Shown here in pieces: positions 42,284-50,847 of a stretch of 64,000 nt of DNA. Numbering within the stretch: the first letter of the stretch is position 1; each line of letters opens with the position of its first letter. This DNA is from an uncultured Acetatifactor sp. (GTDB taxonomy: Bacteria; Bacillota; Clostridia; Lachnospirales; Lachnospiraceae). The DNA is taken from positions 62,001 through 126,000 of the forward strand of contig CAJTZD010000003.1 in the NCBI GenBank assembly GCA_910584235.1, given 5' to 3'. The notes under the pieces are model-generated. The model was given only the letters and a program-made list of their open reading frames with translations. It had not been told where the DNA came from and made no database searches. The position numbers were made by a program, and so were the translations under genes.

Positions 42284-43261
42284 TTAGTACAACAGTTTTT
42301 CCGGATCCACGGGAGCCCCGTTCATGGTAAGCTTCAGGTACAGATTGCTCCCCTCCAGGGTGAAATACTTGGTGGGCGCCGCAATGAATCCGATCACCTC
42401 GCCCGGCTCCACATGGCTGCCCTCCATGACCCGTATCTCATCCAGCTGGCCATAAGTAATCTGATAGCCGTCTCCTAACTCCATGGTAAGAGCATGCCCG
42501 ATTTCTTCGTTCTGGAAAATGGCTGTGACCGTGCCGTCGGCGCAGGCGGTTACGGCAGTCCCCTGTGCAGCCGCTATCATCAAAGCGGGATTATACTTAA
42601 ACTGGTCCAGTGTGGAGAAATAAACGCCGCCGTCCATGCTGAACGGAATCAGCACTTGTCCGCTTACAGGCCGCAGCAGCCCGTCGCTCTCCGCAAAGTG
42701 CAGAGGCTGCGCAGTTACCGCATTGCCATCGGTATTTTCCGCCGCCTGGGTATCCTGTGCATTATTGTCCTGGTTCTGGGGCACATCCGGCGTAGCGGCC
42801 GCGTCCCCGGGCTCTGTGCTTTCCTCCGGCTTGTTTTCTATGATTTCCGGCTCCTGGGCAATGGTGTCCTGAGAGGGCAGAGCCTCGGGCATCTCATCCG
42901 TAATTCCGTCCGTAAGCCCCGGAATCTGTACCAGCCCGGATCCGGCCTCCATAGGCAGATAGTCTAAATCGTCGTCCATTCCGGAGATTTCCTCCGACAT
43001 ATCCGGAGCGCTTTCCGTGATGCTCTCTCCCGGCAGATTTACGTTTTCCTCCACCGGATTGTTCTTGGCAATCTCCTCATGTTTGTCTTCCACATTGTCC
43101 TCCAGGGCTGTGAAGTCGATGGTATACCCGTCATTCTCCTCCTGGCTCTGATTGGATTTCATGTAGATTCCTGTCATGGTCAATGCCGCCAGCACAAACA
43201 CGGATGAGGCGATCATAATGGTGCGTTCTTTTTTCGCATTGTTCCTTCTGTTTTTTCTCAT
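42284..43261 (-). CDS. SpoIIQ-like protein with degenerate LytM/M23 domain
   Basis: The 325-residue protein has one membrane anchor (TIMIASSVFVLAALTMTGIYM), a long acidic disordered linker (about 35-185, Glu/Asp/Asn rich) and a C-terminal LytM fold (VLIPFSMDGGVYFST, ITYGQLDEIRVMEGSHVEPG). The usual M23 zinc motif HLHFE is replaced by NLYLKL, so it should be enzymatically dead. SpoIIQ of Bacillus is likewise a degenerate LytM protein that links forespore and mother cell. A sigma-F-like promoter precedes it and supports a forespore role. Another cell-wall scaffold is possible. Confidence 0.7.
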   Translation of the reverse strand: MRKNRRNNAKKERTIMIASSVFVLAALTMTGIYMKSNQSQEENDGYTIDFTALEDNVEDKHEEIAKNNPVEENVNLPGESITESAPDMSEEISGMDDDLDYLPMEAGSGLVQIPGLTDGITDEMPEALPSQDTIAQEPEIIENKPEESTEPGDAAATPDVPQNQDNNAQDTQAAENTDGNAVTAQPLHFAESDGLLRPVSGQVLIPFSMDGGVYFSTLDQFKYNPALMIAAAQGTAVTACADGTVTAIFQNEEIGHALTMELGDGYQITYGQLDEIRVMEGSHVEPGEVIGFIAAPTKYFTLEGSNLYLKLTMNGAPVDPEKLLY

Positions 43262-43325
43262 AGCTGCTTCCCTTCCTTTTTCATTCCAAGCAAACTTACT
43301 TAGAGAGATTCATTTTTCTCATTGA

Positions 43326-43354
43326 CAGTTTGCCCCGCAGAAAGAGAATTATGC
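43326..43354 (-). promoter_or_regulatory. Sigma-F/G-like forespore promoter
   Basis: Minus strand GCATA, 14 nt, GGGCAAACTG, close to the sigma-F pattern (GYATA-N15-GGnRAnAHTR, one mismatch in the -10, spacer one short), 65 bp before the SpoIIQ-like gene. Confidence 0.45.
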
Positions 43355-43362
43355 ATGAAAAC

Positions 43363-43403
43363 AAAGCAAGACAGCTTCTCTTATCGAAAATCTGTCTTGC
43401 TTT
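43363..43403 (-). terminator. Intrinsic terminator
   Basis: AAAGCAAGACAG and CTGTCTTGCTTT form a perfect 12-bp stem with a 17-nt loop, followed by TGTTTT on the minus strand. It ends the calcium-loop gene 20 bp past its stop. Confidence 0.9.
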
Positions 43404-43422
43404 GCTTTAATTTTCACCTATG

Positions 43423-44586
43423 TCAGGCCTGGGCCTGATATTTAGCCACATCCACATGCTGCACTGTGCCCGCGCAGCCGTTTTCATAGAGGAACACGCC
43501 GCTGTTTCGAATGGCGCCCTGGGTCTGGCCTGTCTGTCCCTTAAGAGTAAAATCCGTGGAAACATTCTGCAGACAGATGGCGCCCACGCCCTTATCTGTC
43601 AGGCTGTAGAGAACGTCTCTGCCGTTTTCATCCTTGCACCAGATCTTCAGCTTTGTCCAAATGGCATCGTTCTCGTCGATCCAGCCGTTGCCGTCCTCAT
43701 CGTACTTTGCCAGATCCGCAAAGCCGTTTCCGCTGGCAGTGCCGAACAGCTCGCTGCCGTCGTTTATCGCGCCGTCTCCGTTTTTGTCCAGAGCAAGATA
43801 CCCGCTGCCTGCCCCAAGCCGGGACACCTCGTCCAGTTCCCCGTCAGCGTCAATGTCAAAGTAGAATGTCTGGTCGGAGAGGGAGGCGATATCCGTGTCC
43901 AGGTTGATGACCAGGGGATCGCACATAGTAAAGCCCAAATGCATGCTCTCCATATAGCGCTCCTGGACGCTGCGGCTCATGCCCACGTTCACATTAAAGT
44001 CGATCTCCCTGCCGTCCGCGGTGCGCACCTTTCCCACAGTGGAGAAGCTGGTCTCCTCGGACTCTATGTGAATGGTCTCGTTCACATAGGAAAGCACTCT
44101 CATATTGGCGATATTTCCCAAAATCAGATCTTGCCCGCCGTTTTGGTCTGACACGTTGGAAGCGCTGTTTCCGTTCTGCCCGGAGGCCGCGTCATAGGGC
44201 GCAGACCCCTGTCCCCATCTGTCAAAGCGGTTCCTCCTGGCAGCGAACAGGATGTCAAAAATATAGCGTATGGTAGTCTGGCGGATATTGTCCATGGTGG
44301 TGCTGGCGGAACTGCGAAGTGTCAAATTGGAGCTGCGGCTCTGCAGGCGGCCTTTCCAGTCCTGGAGGGCCGCAGCGGACTGGTCCGAGCCTGCCTGAGC
44401 TTTTTTTCCATCCGCCCAGGCATCCGCCGTGCCGCCTCCCACGGCGGCATTCAATGTGCCCTTGCCGTCTGCCAGGCTCCCTTTCATTGCCGTTCCTTTC
44501 CATATGGTAAACCGTCTCATGGAGACGGCCGAGGAATGATATTCTCTGGCAGAAGCCATACCCACTGTACCGGAATCAATCTTCAA
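43423..44586 (-). CDS. Calcium-loop (EF-hand/RTX-like) protein of unknown function
   Basis: About 387 residues. There is no signal peptide; the N-terminal 130 residues are low-complexity (Gly/Ala/Ser) with ILGNIANMRVLSYVNE after them. The middle is a beta domain (GREIDFNVNVGMSRSVQERY). The C-terminal half carries three Asp-rich loops that look like EF-hand or dockerin-type calcium sites: DIDADGELDEV, DKNGDGAINDGSE and DEDGNGWIDENDA. I recall similar proteins in Clostridia as hypothetical. The start is uncertain: TTG at 44586 has AAAGGAG 11 nt upstream; ATG at 44616 has no clear site. A single-gene unit. Confidence 0.7.
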   Translation of the reverse strand: MKIDSGTVGMASAREYHSSAVSMRRFTIWKGTAMKGSLADGKGTLNAAVGGGTADAWADGKKAQAGSDQSAAALQDWKGRLQSRSSNLTLRSSASTTMDNIRQTTIRYIFDILFAARRNRFDRWGQGSAPYDAASGQNGNSASNVSDQNGGQDLILGNIANMRVLSYVNETIHIESEETSFSTVGKVRTADGREIDFNVNVGMSRSVQERYMESMHLGFTMCDPLVINLDTDIASLSDQTFYFDIDADGELDEVSRLGAGSGYLALDKNGDGAINDGSELFGTASGNGFADLAKYDEDGNGWIDENDAIWTKLKIWCKDENGRDVLYSLTDKGVGAICLQNVSTDFTLKGQTGQTQGAIRNSGVFLYENGCAGTVQHVDVAKYQAQA

Positions 44587-44862
44587 TCCTTTCTTCACTC
44601 CTTTATGTCCACCCATCCTGCGGCGCTTTGCATTCCCGCCCTCCGTGGTCGGAAATCTGCTGCCCTGCCGGACTTTTTATGGTTTCCATCCTGTCCGCGA
44701 CATAAAAAGATGGCATTTAAACAGGGAATTCCTTTCCCTGCGTAAATACCATCCGTGGTGTCCATATAATCTGTACTCGGGGCAGTCGGCCAAACTGCTT
44801 TCCTGTATTAATTATATCGACACAATACAGCCTTTCTTTATATCGCCGGCGGCAAAAATTGC

Positions 44863-45357
44863 CTATTTCTTCTGTTTCCGGGCTGCCTGTCTGGCCTGGG
44901 CCGCCTTTGCGGACATCATGCCCGCCAGCATCTCTCTGGGCACGATGATATTCGCCCCGAAAGGATTGACTACCATGCCCAGCGCCGGGCAGATATTCCC
45001 CTTGGGATCCCTGCGCAGTATCATGGCCGCATAGTCGTCCAGGGTCAGGGAGAAGAAAGGAAATTTCTGGTTCTTCTCCTGCCATTTCTGATATTCGGCC
45101 TCATCCGTGAACGCCATAAAGAACTTGGCGCCGTCGGGGGTGTTGAGCATGGGGAACTGGACCTTGCTGTTGGGAGCCACGGTAAGCTTACCCTCCGGAT
45201 CCTCCACAGGAGCCGGCTCAATAATGGCCGGGGAGAGGAAGCTGGCCTTGGCCAGTTCTCCTACGAACATATTGCGATGCGCAGGGGTGTCCTCGGCTTT
45301 CATCAGCTCGATGGAGCCCATCAGCATTGGATTGGATACGGGTTTGTTGAATTCCAT
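44863..45357 (-). CDS. SseB family protein
   Basis: The 164-residue soluble protein matches the SseB N-terminal domain: FVGELAKASFLSPAIIEPAP, VQFPMLNTPDGAKFFMAFTD, then FFSLTLDDYAAMILRRDPKG and the closing VVNPFGANIIVPREML. SseB was named in enterobacteria as an enhancer of serine sensitivity; in Firmicutes its role is unclear and it often sits beside secretion or toxin-related genes. It stands alone, upstream of the calcium-loop gene on the same strand, about 275 bp away. Confidence 0.82.
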   Translation of the reverse strand: MEFNKPVSNPMLMGSIELMKAEDTPAHRNMFVGELAKASFLSPAIIEPAPVEDPEGKLTVAPNSKVQFPMLNTPDGAKFFMAFTDEAEYQKWQEKNQKFPFFSLTLDDYAAMILRRDPKGNICPALGMVVNPFGANIIVPREMLAGMMSAKAAQARQAARKQKK

Positions 45358-45570
45358 GTATTTACCTCCCTGTCCGCTTTATACGGGCATGTGAATCCAC
45401 GTAAGGATTCTATTATCTTAGTCTGCAATAAAATCCAAAAAAATTTTATTGTCTAAAATCCATTATAGCCGGTCGGGAGGGCTTTCGCAACTAAAATTTC
45501 ACTCTGAAACTCAGACCAGAAATGCCCATACGGACTTTTAGGAACAGATTGGGCGGCTTGCCGGCTCTCC

Positions 45571-47358
45571 TTACCTTACCTCCACCGGCAGCATATAGCC
45601 CTCTTCATCAAAAGCAATCCGGCCGATACAAAGCTCCCTGTGCCAGCCTTTGCCCTCCGGGTAGTTCTCCAGGGGCGTGGCGAAGCGGTGGTAGGCGATT
45701 AAGTAAGCGTCTCTCTCCGGCAGCTTTAAGATGCTGTGGTGGCCTGTGCCCAGGATTCCCTTTTCGGCTTCTTTTTGCAGGATGGGGTATTTGAATTCCA
45801 CCGGGCCCTCCAGGGTTTTCGACACGCCGTAGTTTACATGGTAGTCTTCGCTGCCTGTGTCGTCGCAGGACCAGGTAAAATGGTAGAGACCTCCTCTTTT
45901 CAGCACGATAACCGATTCGCGGAAGTCTGTAAGGCCGTCTATGTTTCGCAGGGTGTCTTCCTCCACGTGAAGCATGTCCTGGGCCAGGCGCACCATGGCG
46001 GCGTGCCCGTTTCCGAAGAACAGATAGCACCTGCCGTCCTCCCAGTACAGGGAGGGGTCTATGGTCTGGCCCATGGAAATCCCTCTGCGATGCATCATGT
46101 CCATGGTAAGCAGGGGCTCCTCCATGGCCCGGAAAGGCCCTGTGGGCGACTTTGCAGAGGCTGCGCCGATGCAGGAGGCGCCGCTCTTGTCTTTTGCACA
46201 GAAATAGAAGAAATAGTCCTCCCCCTTTTTCGTGATACAGGGCGCCCAGGCGCTTCCCACTGCCCAGGGGACCTGGGTGGCTACGTCCAGAATCCGGTTT
46301 TCTCGCTCGAAATGCCATCCGTCCCGGGAAGTGAACACATAGAATTCATTGCCTGACCAGTGAGGGAAGCCGTCTGTGGTAGGATAAATATAGTAGATGC
46401 CATCTTCGTAATACAAGTCAGGATCGGCATACAGGCCCTCCGCCACCGGGTTCTTCCTGCCGTAGGCCCTCTGCAAGGCCTGGTACTCTTCGTCCGTGAT
46501 CTGCAGGACGCCTCCGTGGCGCTTCCTGGTATCTCCCATGTCGTATTGCTCCGGAGACAGGATTTGGAACTCCCCGGCATCCAGATTTTTTGTCAACATA
46601 GGCAGATATCCTTTTCCCGCCAGGAACTGATCCGCTATCAGGCACCAGGTTTGGCCGTCCGGCAGCAGGTATCCCTCAGGCCCCTCCACGCCCGCCAGGT
46701 CACGCAGTGTCCGGGACTCTACTTGCGCAAATTCGCCCAAGAGGGAATCCGACTGCTCCAGGATCAGGCGCTTGGTCACCTCGTCCTTGGAAATGCGGTA
46801 GTATCTGCCGCCATCCTCCAGTATGGTGGTATCGATGACGTGCTCCTCCCGCTCCATGTAGAGAAATGTTTCCGAAAATGTCCGGAAGTCCTTTGTGTAG
46901 GCCGCGTAAATGCGCTGTTTGCTTTTTTGCTCCCCGGGAGCCTTTACCATGGAGGCAAAAAACACCAGGAATTCCCCTCTGTCTTGGTCGAACACGGCCT
47001 CCGGTGCCCAGACGCAGCCCGCTTCCGGCAGACCCACCGGGCAGGCCCGCTCCTGCCCCCAGTGCACCAGATCCTCCGACTCCCAGACGATCAAGTCCCT
47101 GCTTCCCCGGTACTGCGCATCCTCCCAGCCATGCCCGGCCTCAATGCGCAGATCCGTTGCGATCAGGTAATACTTGCCGTCCAGGAGGCTGCGCACCGGA
47201 TAGGGGTCCCTGACCCCGCATGTGCCGGTGCGTGAATAAAGAACCGGTTTTCCGTTATTCAAATCCTCCCAGCGGAGCCCGTCCCTGCTCACCGAAAAAT
47301 AGATCTGTTCCCCGTCCTTTTGCTCGCCGATGAAATGTACGAATAGATATGCCGCCAT
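45571..47358 (-). CDS. GH43-type double beta-propeller glycosidase
   Basis: The 595-residue cytoplasmic protein contains two GH43-like propellers. The first (about 1-300) begins AYLFVHFIGEQKDGEQIYFS and has RDPYPVR and VWAPEAVFD. The second (about 308-595) begins ADPDLYYEDGIYYIYPTTDG with SAWAPCITKKGEDYFFYF, IDPSLYWEDG and GTGHHSILKL. Asp in ADPDLYY, IDPSLYW and Glu in an SEDYH-type segment could be the active site of the second. GH43 enzymes mostly release arabinose or xylose. GGGAGGG precedes the chosen ATG at 47358. Confidence 0.85.
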   Translation of the reverse strand: MAAYLFVHFIGEQKDGEQIYFSVSRDGLRWEDLNNGKPVLYSRTGTCGVRDPYPVRSLLDGKYYLIATDLRIEAGHGWEDAQYRGSRDLIVWESEDLVHWGQERACPVGLPEAGCVWAPEAVFDQDRGEFLVFFASMVKAPGEQKSKQRIYAAYTKDFRTFSETFLYMEREEHVIDTTILEDGGRYYRISKDEVTKRLILEQSDSLLGEFAQVESRTLRDLAGVEGPEGYLLPDGQTWCLIADQFLAGKGYLPMLTKNLDAGEFQILSPEQYDMGDTRKRHGGVLQITDEEYQALQRAYGRKNPVAEGLYADPDLYYEDGIYYIYPTTDGFPHWSGNEFYVFTSRDGWHFERENRILDVATQVPWAVGSAWAPCITKKGEDYFFYFCAKDKSGASCIGAASAKSPTGPFRAMEEPLLTMDMMHRRGISMGQTIDPSLYWEDGRCYLFFGNGHAAMVRLAQDMLHVEEDTLRNIDGLTDFRESVIVLKRGGLYHFTWSCDDTGSEDYHVNYGVSKTLEGPVEFKYPILQKEAEKGILGTGHHSILKLPERDAYLIAYHRFATPLENYPEGKGWHRELCIGRIAFDEEGYMLPVEVR

Positions 47359-47451
47359 GTTTTTCCCTCCCGTATGTCCCTGTTGATGTCTGTCATTTCC
47401 CAGGAACACATCTGCCCGGCAGGTGCAGGGCTGGTATCCTGGCATGTCCTT

Positions 47452-49185
47452 TTACATTACCGCAGATCCGATCAGCACCTGCTTTCCGCTGAACGCGAAT
47501 CCATACTTTTGAATCCTCTCCGCCGGAAATCCTTTCTCCAGCAATGCCGCATCATACCTTTTTTCATCAATCTGGTGCAACGCGGCCTGGACCGTATCCT
47601 CAAGGCTTTTTTCTCTCTTCGGATTTTTTACCTTGAACTCTATGAGAATTGCATCCCCGGCAGGGTCTAACGGTTCCAGCACCACATCATACCGCCCGAA
47701 ACCGCTCTCCCGATTGGACGTAATGCTGTACCGATCCGCCAGATCCACCATCAGCCCCAGCGCAAAGCCGTGGTAAAAGCGCTCCGGCTCCGGCTCCTGT
47801 GACGGCTTTGCGCCCGTGTCAAAGCAGCTGAAAGTAGCCAGCGCCACCCGGTTCATATAGAGGTTCATGGCATCTATATCCCCCAGCAGCAGGGCCTTGA
47901 TGAAAGTGTTGTAATAGGGGGTGTAGTCCCTGAACCATCCGTCTATCATCCGCTCGAACATCAGCCGCACTTCCCGGTTCGTAAGCTTCAGGCCATATTC
48001 CCATCTGTAGTCCGGAAGCATTTCACAGCTCTCCACCCTTAGATACCCGCTGGCCAGCAGCAGGCTCCAGACAGCGCTCTGGCTGTAGTCAAGCTGATTG
48101 AAGACGATCTGCTCATCAATCTCCGTCCGGAAGACCCCGTCCTCCAGCAGAAGTTCCATGGTCATCTTGATATCCGGGCTGCCCTCTCTGATCAGTTTTC
48201 CCACCAGACTGTTGGAGCTGGTGTTGGCCCAGTAGGCGGCAAATTTTCCCTTATCGAGGAAATTCAGAATCGACCACGGATTGTAAATGTCTCTCTGTCT
48301 GCCGAAAGTGAAGCCGTCATACCATTCTTTCACTTCCTGCTTACGTTCCCCCATGCCCTGCTCCTCCAATGCAGCAAAGACTTCTTCTTCGGTAAATCCG
48401 AAAGAGGTCTCATACTTTTCGGACGTAGCAGTCACCACTTCCAAATTGTTCAGATCGGAGAAAATCGACTCCTTGCTGACCCTGGTGATTCCGGTCATGA
48501 TCGCCCGCTCCAGGTAAGGGTTCGTCTTAAAAGAAGCATTGAACAGACTCCTTGTAAAATCCACCAGGTCGCGCCAATAGCCATGCACATAGGCCTCCTG
48601 CAGCGGCGTGTCGTACTCGTCCAGAAGAATAATGACTCTTTTGCCATAATAGCGTGAAAGATACTCCGACAGTTGGTTCAAGGCAAGGGTCGCGTCCACG
48701 TCTCCCATATCAATGCGCTTCCTGCGGAAAGTGTCTTTCTCCGGTTCCGTCAGCAGGCTGCCATCCAGCAGAAAAGTCCGCCTTGCATATTCGCCGGCAA
48801 TCAGTTGGCATATTTTTTCACGGGCATGCTGATAGTCCCTCTCTTTCACATTGGCGAAAGAAAGGCTGATGACGGGGTAGGTTCCCTGTAGCTGCCTGTA
48901 GCCGCGAGCCTTGCCAAGGGACTCTTCCTCTCCCGAGGGGGCTTCCCGCCAGATGGAGAGGCTTTCGAATAAATCCCCTCTCCCTGCATATTCTGTGGAA
49001 AAGAAATGTTCCACCATGCTCATGGTCAGTGTCTTGCCGAATCGTCTGGGGCGGGTGATCAGAGTCACTGCATCCTGATTCTCCCACCACTGCCTGATGA
49101 AGTCTGTCTTGTCAATATAAAAACAATTTGCCTGAATCAATTGCCCAAAATTCTGATGTCCGATACCTACCGTCCTGACCGCCAT
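47452..49185 (-). CDS. AAA-ATPase-like protein with PD-(D/E)XK nuclease domain
   Basis: The 577-residue protein belongs to the AAA-ATPase_like (PF09820) plus PDDEXK_9 (PF08011) family, which is abundant in Clostridia and Bacteroidetes with many copies. The family start VGIGHQNFGQLIQANCFYIDKT is followed by the P-loop RPRRFGKTLTMSM, IILLDEYDTPLQEA (Walker B) and MTGITRVSKESIFSDLNN. The C-terminal nuclease block is YDVVLEPLDP and AILIEFKVKN. The role is unknown; a mobile or defence-type function has been suggested. AGGAGG precedes the ATG at 49185. A stand-alone gene. Confidence 0.88.
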   Translation of the reverse strand: MAVRTVGIGHQNFGQLIQANCFYIDKTDFIRQWWENQDAVTLITRPRRFGKTLTMSMVEHFFSTEYAGRGDLFESLSIWREAPSGEEESLGKARGYRQLQGTYPVISLSFANVKERDYQHAREKICQLIAGEYARRTFLLDGSLLTEPEKDTFRRKRIDMGDVDATLALNQLSEYLSRYYGKRVIILLDEYDTPLQEAYVHGYWRDLVDFTRSLFNASFKTNPYLERAIMTGITRVSKESIFSDLNNLEVVTATSEKYETSFGFTEEEVFAALEEQGMGERKQEVKEWYDGFTFGRQRDIYNPWSILNFLDKGKFAAYWANTSSNSLVGKLIREGSPDIKMTMELLLEDGVFRTEIDEQIVFNQLDYSQSAVWSLLLASGYLRVESCEMLPDYRWEYGLKLTNREVRLMFERMIDGWFRDYTPYYNTFIKALLLGDIDAMNLYMNRVALATFSCFDTGAKPSQEPEPERFYHGFALGLMVDLADRYSITSNRESGFGRYDVVLEPLDPAGDAILIEFKVKNPKREKSLEDTVQAALHQIDEKRYDAALLEKGFPAERIQKYGFAFSGKQVLIGSAVM

Positions 49186-49419
49186 GCCGCACCTCCTGTA
49201 TCCTGTCCTGCCCCCCGCCACGGACCCTCAGGGCCGTCTGTGCTTTTATGGTAGCATATTTTGATTTTCCGCGCAATCCAAAATCCTTTGGAAGCATATT
49301 AAGTTTTGCTGTCCGGCCCCCTGTCCCGCACGGCATAGGTTTTGCGCTTCTGCCACTCTTCACCCGGGAGAGCATCCGCCCCACGCAGGCCCTTTTTTGC
49401 TGAACTGCTGCACCGCCTT

Positions 49420-49569
49420 CTACCCGGCGGCGATTTCCTCCGGCATATCAAGCCCCAGCGCCTGCCTATACTTCTGCCGCCGCTGCCAGGCTTCCTCCTG
49501 GGTCTGTGCGCGGAAAGCATAGGTCTGTCCCAGGCTCACAGATTCATTTTCGTAATCCAACCCAGTCAC
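49420..49569 (-). CDS. Possible small ORF coupled to the GH88 gene
   Basis: A 49-codon frame starts with a GTG that overlaps the GH88 stop as GTGA. It reads GLDYENESVSLGQTYAFRAQ, then EEAWQRRQKYRQALGLD, which looks like a helical coding sequence. There is no known family. It could be a remnant or chance open frame. The flanking 49186-49419 holds nothing else I can support. Confidence 0.25.
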   Translation of the reverse strand: MTGLDYENESVSLGQTYAFRAQTQEEAWQRRQKYRQALGLDMPEEIAAG

Positions 49570-50717
49570 CACAGAAGCTTCCCCGCACCCTTCAGCTTGT
49601 ACATGGCTTCGATGAAATAATAGTCCGCATAGCTCATGGTAAAATGGTGCTCCGGGGCATAGTAGGCGGCGCTGCAGTTCCGGACGATGGCGTCGCATCC
49701 CTGGCCGAAATCGGCCCGGCTGTCCGCTATGGCCTTTAGAATTTTCACTGCGGCCTGCCGGTATCTGGCGTTTTTCTCTTCGGGCAGGTGTTTTGCCAGC
49801 TCCAGCAGGCCTCCTGCAATGACGCAGGCTCCGCAGGAATCCTCCCAGGCAGGCTCCGGGGGCTGGCAGAAATCCACGGGGATGATGCCGCTGTCAGGGA
49901 TGTTGGCCAGGCAGTAATCTGCCACGCGCTTTGCCGTGTCCAGGTATTCCTGTTTTCCCGTGTGAATATAGCTTATCATGAAGCCGTACACTGCCCAGCC
50001 CTGGCCTCTGGTCCAGGCGGAACCCTCCCCATAGCCCTGGCCGCCGTGGCTTTTCAGCATTTTTCCCGTCTCCGGATCAAACTCCACGATATGGCACACG
50101 GAGCCATCCGGGCGGACGAAGTTCTCTCTCACGGTGTCCGCGTGGAGCATGGCTATGTGGCGGAATCTGGGGTCTTTGGTCTCTTCGCCGGCCCAGTACA
50201 GGAGGGACAGGTTGAACAGGCAGTCGATGATGGCCCAGCCTCTGGTGTCCTCCTCTAAGTCGTTCCATGCGCGGATGAAGTTGCCTGCAGGGTTGAAGCG
50301 TCCCGCCAGGAGTGTGGCGGCGTGGAGGGCTGCCTTTCGGGCTTCGGGATTGCCTGTGAGTTTATAGTCTGCCACGGCTGTGGGCACGAACATGAAGCCC
50401 ACGTCGTGGTGCAGGCCGTAGAAGTCCGCAAAGCACTTCTCCATCTTTTTTTCCGATACGCGGGCGATGTCTGCATAGCGCTGATCGCCCGTTTCCTGGT
50501 ACAGAAGCCAGAGGATTCCTCCCCAGAAGCCGTTGGTCCACCAGTTCAGGCCGTCGTCCATGGGCCACTGTCTCGACAGATCCGATCTGTCGTCATAGTC
50601 TCCGTTTTCGTCTGTGCGGTAGGGAATTTTTTCTTTATTCTTCTCGCTGACCCATTCCATTTTTTTGCGGATTTTTGCAAGCACCTCATCCGCCCATTCT
50701 TCGTTTTTGTTCATCAT
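49566..50717 (-). CDS. GH88 unsaturated glucuronyl hydrolase-like enzyme
   Basis: The 383-residue alpha/alpha-barrel enzyme has the GH88/GH105 features: WTNGFWGGILWLLYQETGD (60-78), GLHHDVGF with the catalytic-type Asp105, DCLFNLSLLYWAG with Asp165, and DSCGACVIAGGLLELAKH. GH88 enzymes remove the 4,5-unsaturated uronic acid that polysaccharide lyases leave on glycosaminoglycan fragments. No lyase is seen here, and the link to GH43 xylosidase next door suggests plant glucuronoxylan or pectin instead. AAGGAGA precedes the ATG. It lies 130 bp downstream of the GH43 xylosidase on the same strand. Confidence 0.85.
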   Translation of the reverse strand: MMNKNEEWADEVLAKIRKKMEWVSEKNKEKIPYRTDENGDYDDRSDLSRQWPMDDGLNWWTNGFWGGILWLLYQETGDQRYADIARVSEKKMEKCFADFYGLHHDVGFMFVPTAVADYKLTGNPEARKAALHAATLLAGRFNPAGNFIRAWNDLEEDTRGWAIIDCLFNLSLLYWAGEETKDPRFRHIAMLHADTVRENFVRPDGSVCHIVEFDPETGKMLKSHGGQGYGEGSAWTRGQGWAVYGFMISYIHTGKQEYLDTAKRVADYCLANIPDSGIIPVDFCQPPEPAWEDSCGACVIAGGLLELAKHLPEEKNARYRQAAVKILKAIADSRADFGQGCDAIVRNCSAAYYAPEHHFTMSYADYYFIEAMYKLKGAGKLLW

Positions 50718-50847
50718 TTTGTTCTCCTTTCCATATCCTTTCCGTCAGGCCGCTTTAGCGGCGTAGATAGTAGAATTTTTCTGTTATCGCTTTGGATTTT
50801 CTAGCGCAACGCACTTTAGCGCTTTAGGTTGGGTACAAAGAAAATCT

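Noticed and set aside
41039..42478. 479-codon plus-strand frame opposite the amidohydrolase and SpoIIQ-like genes
   Set aside because: It mirrors two well-supported genes, reads across both, and has no domain.
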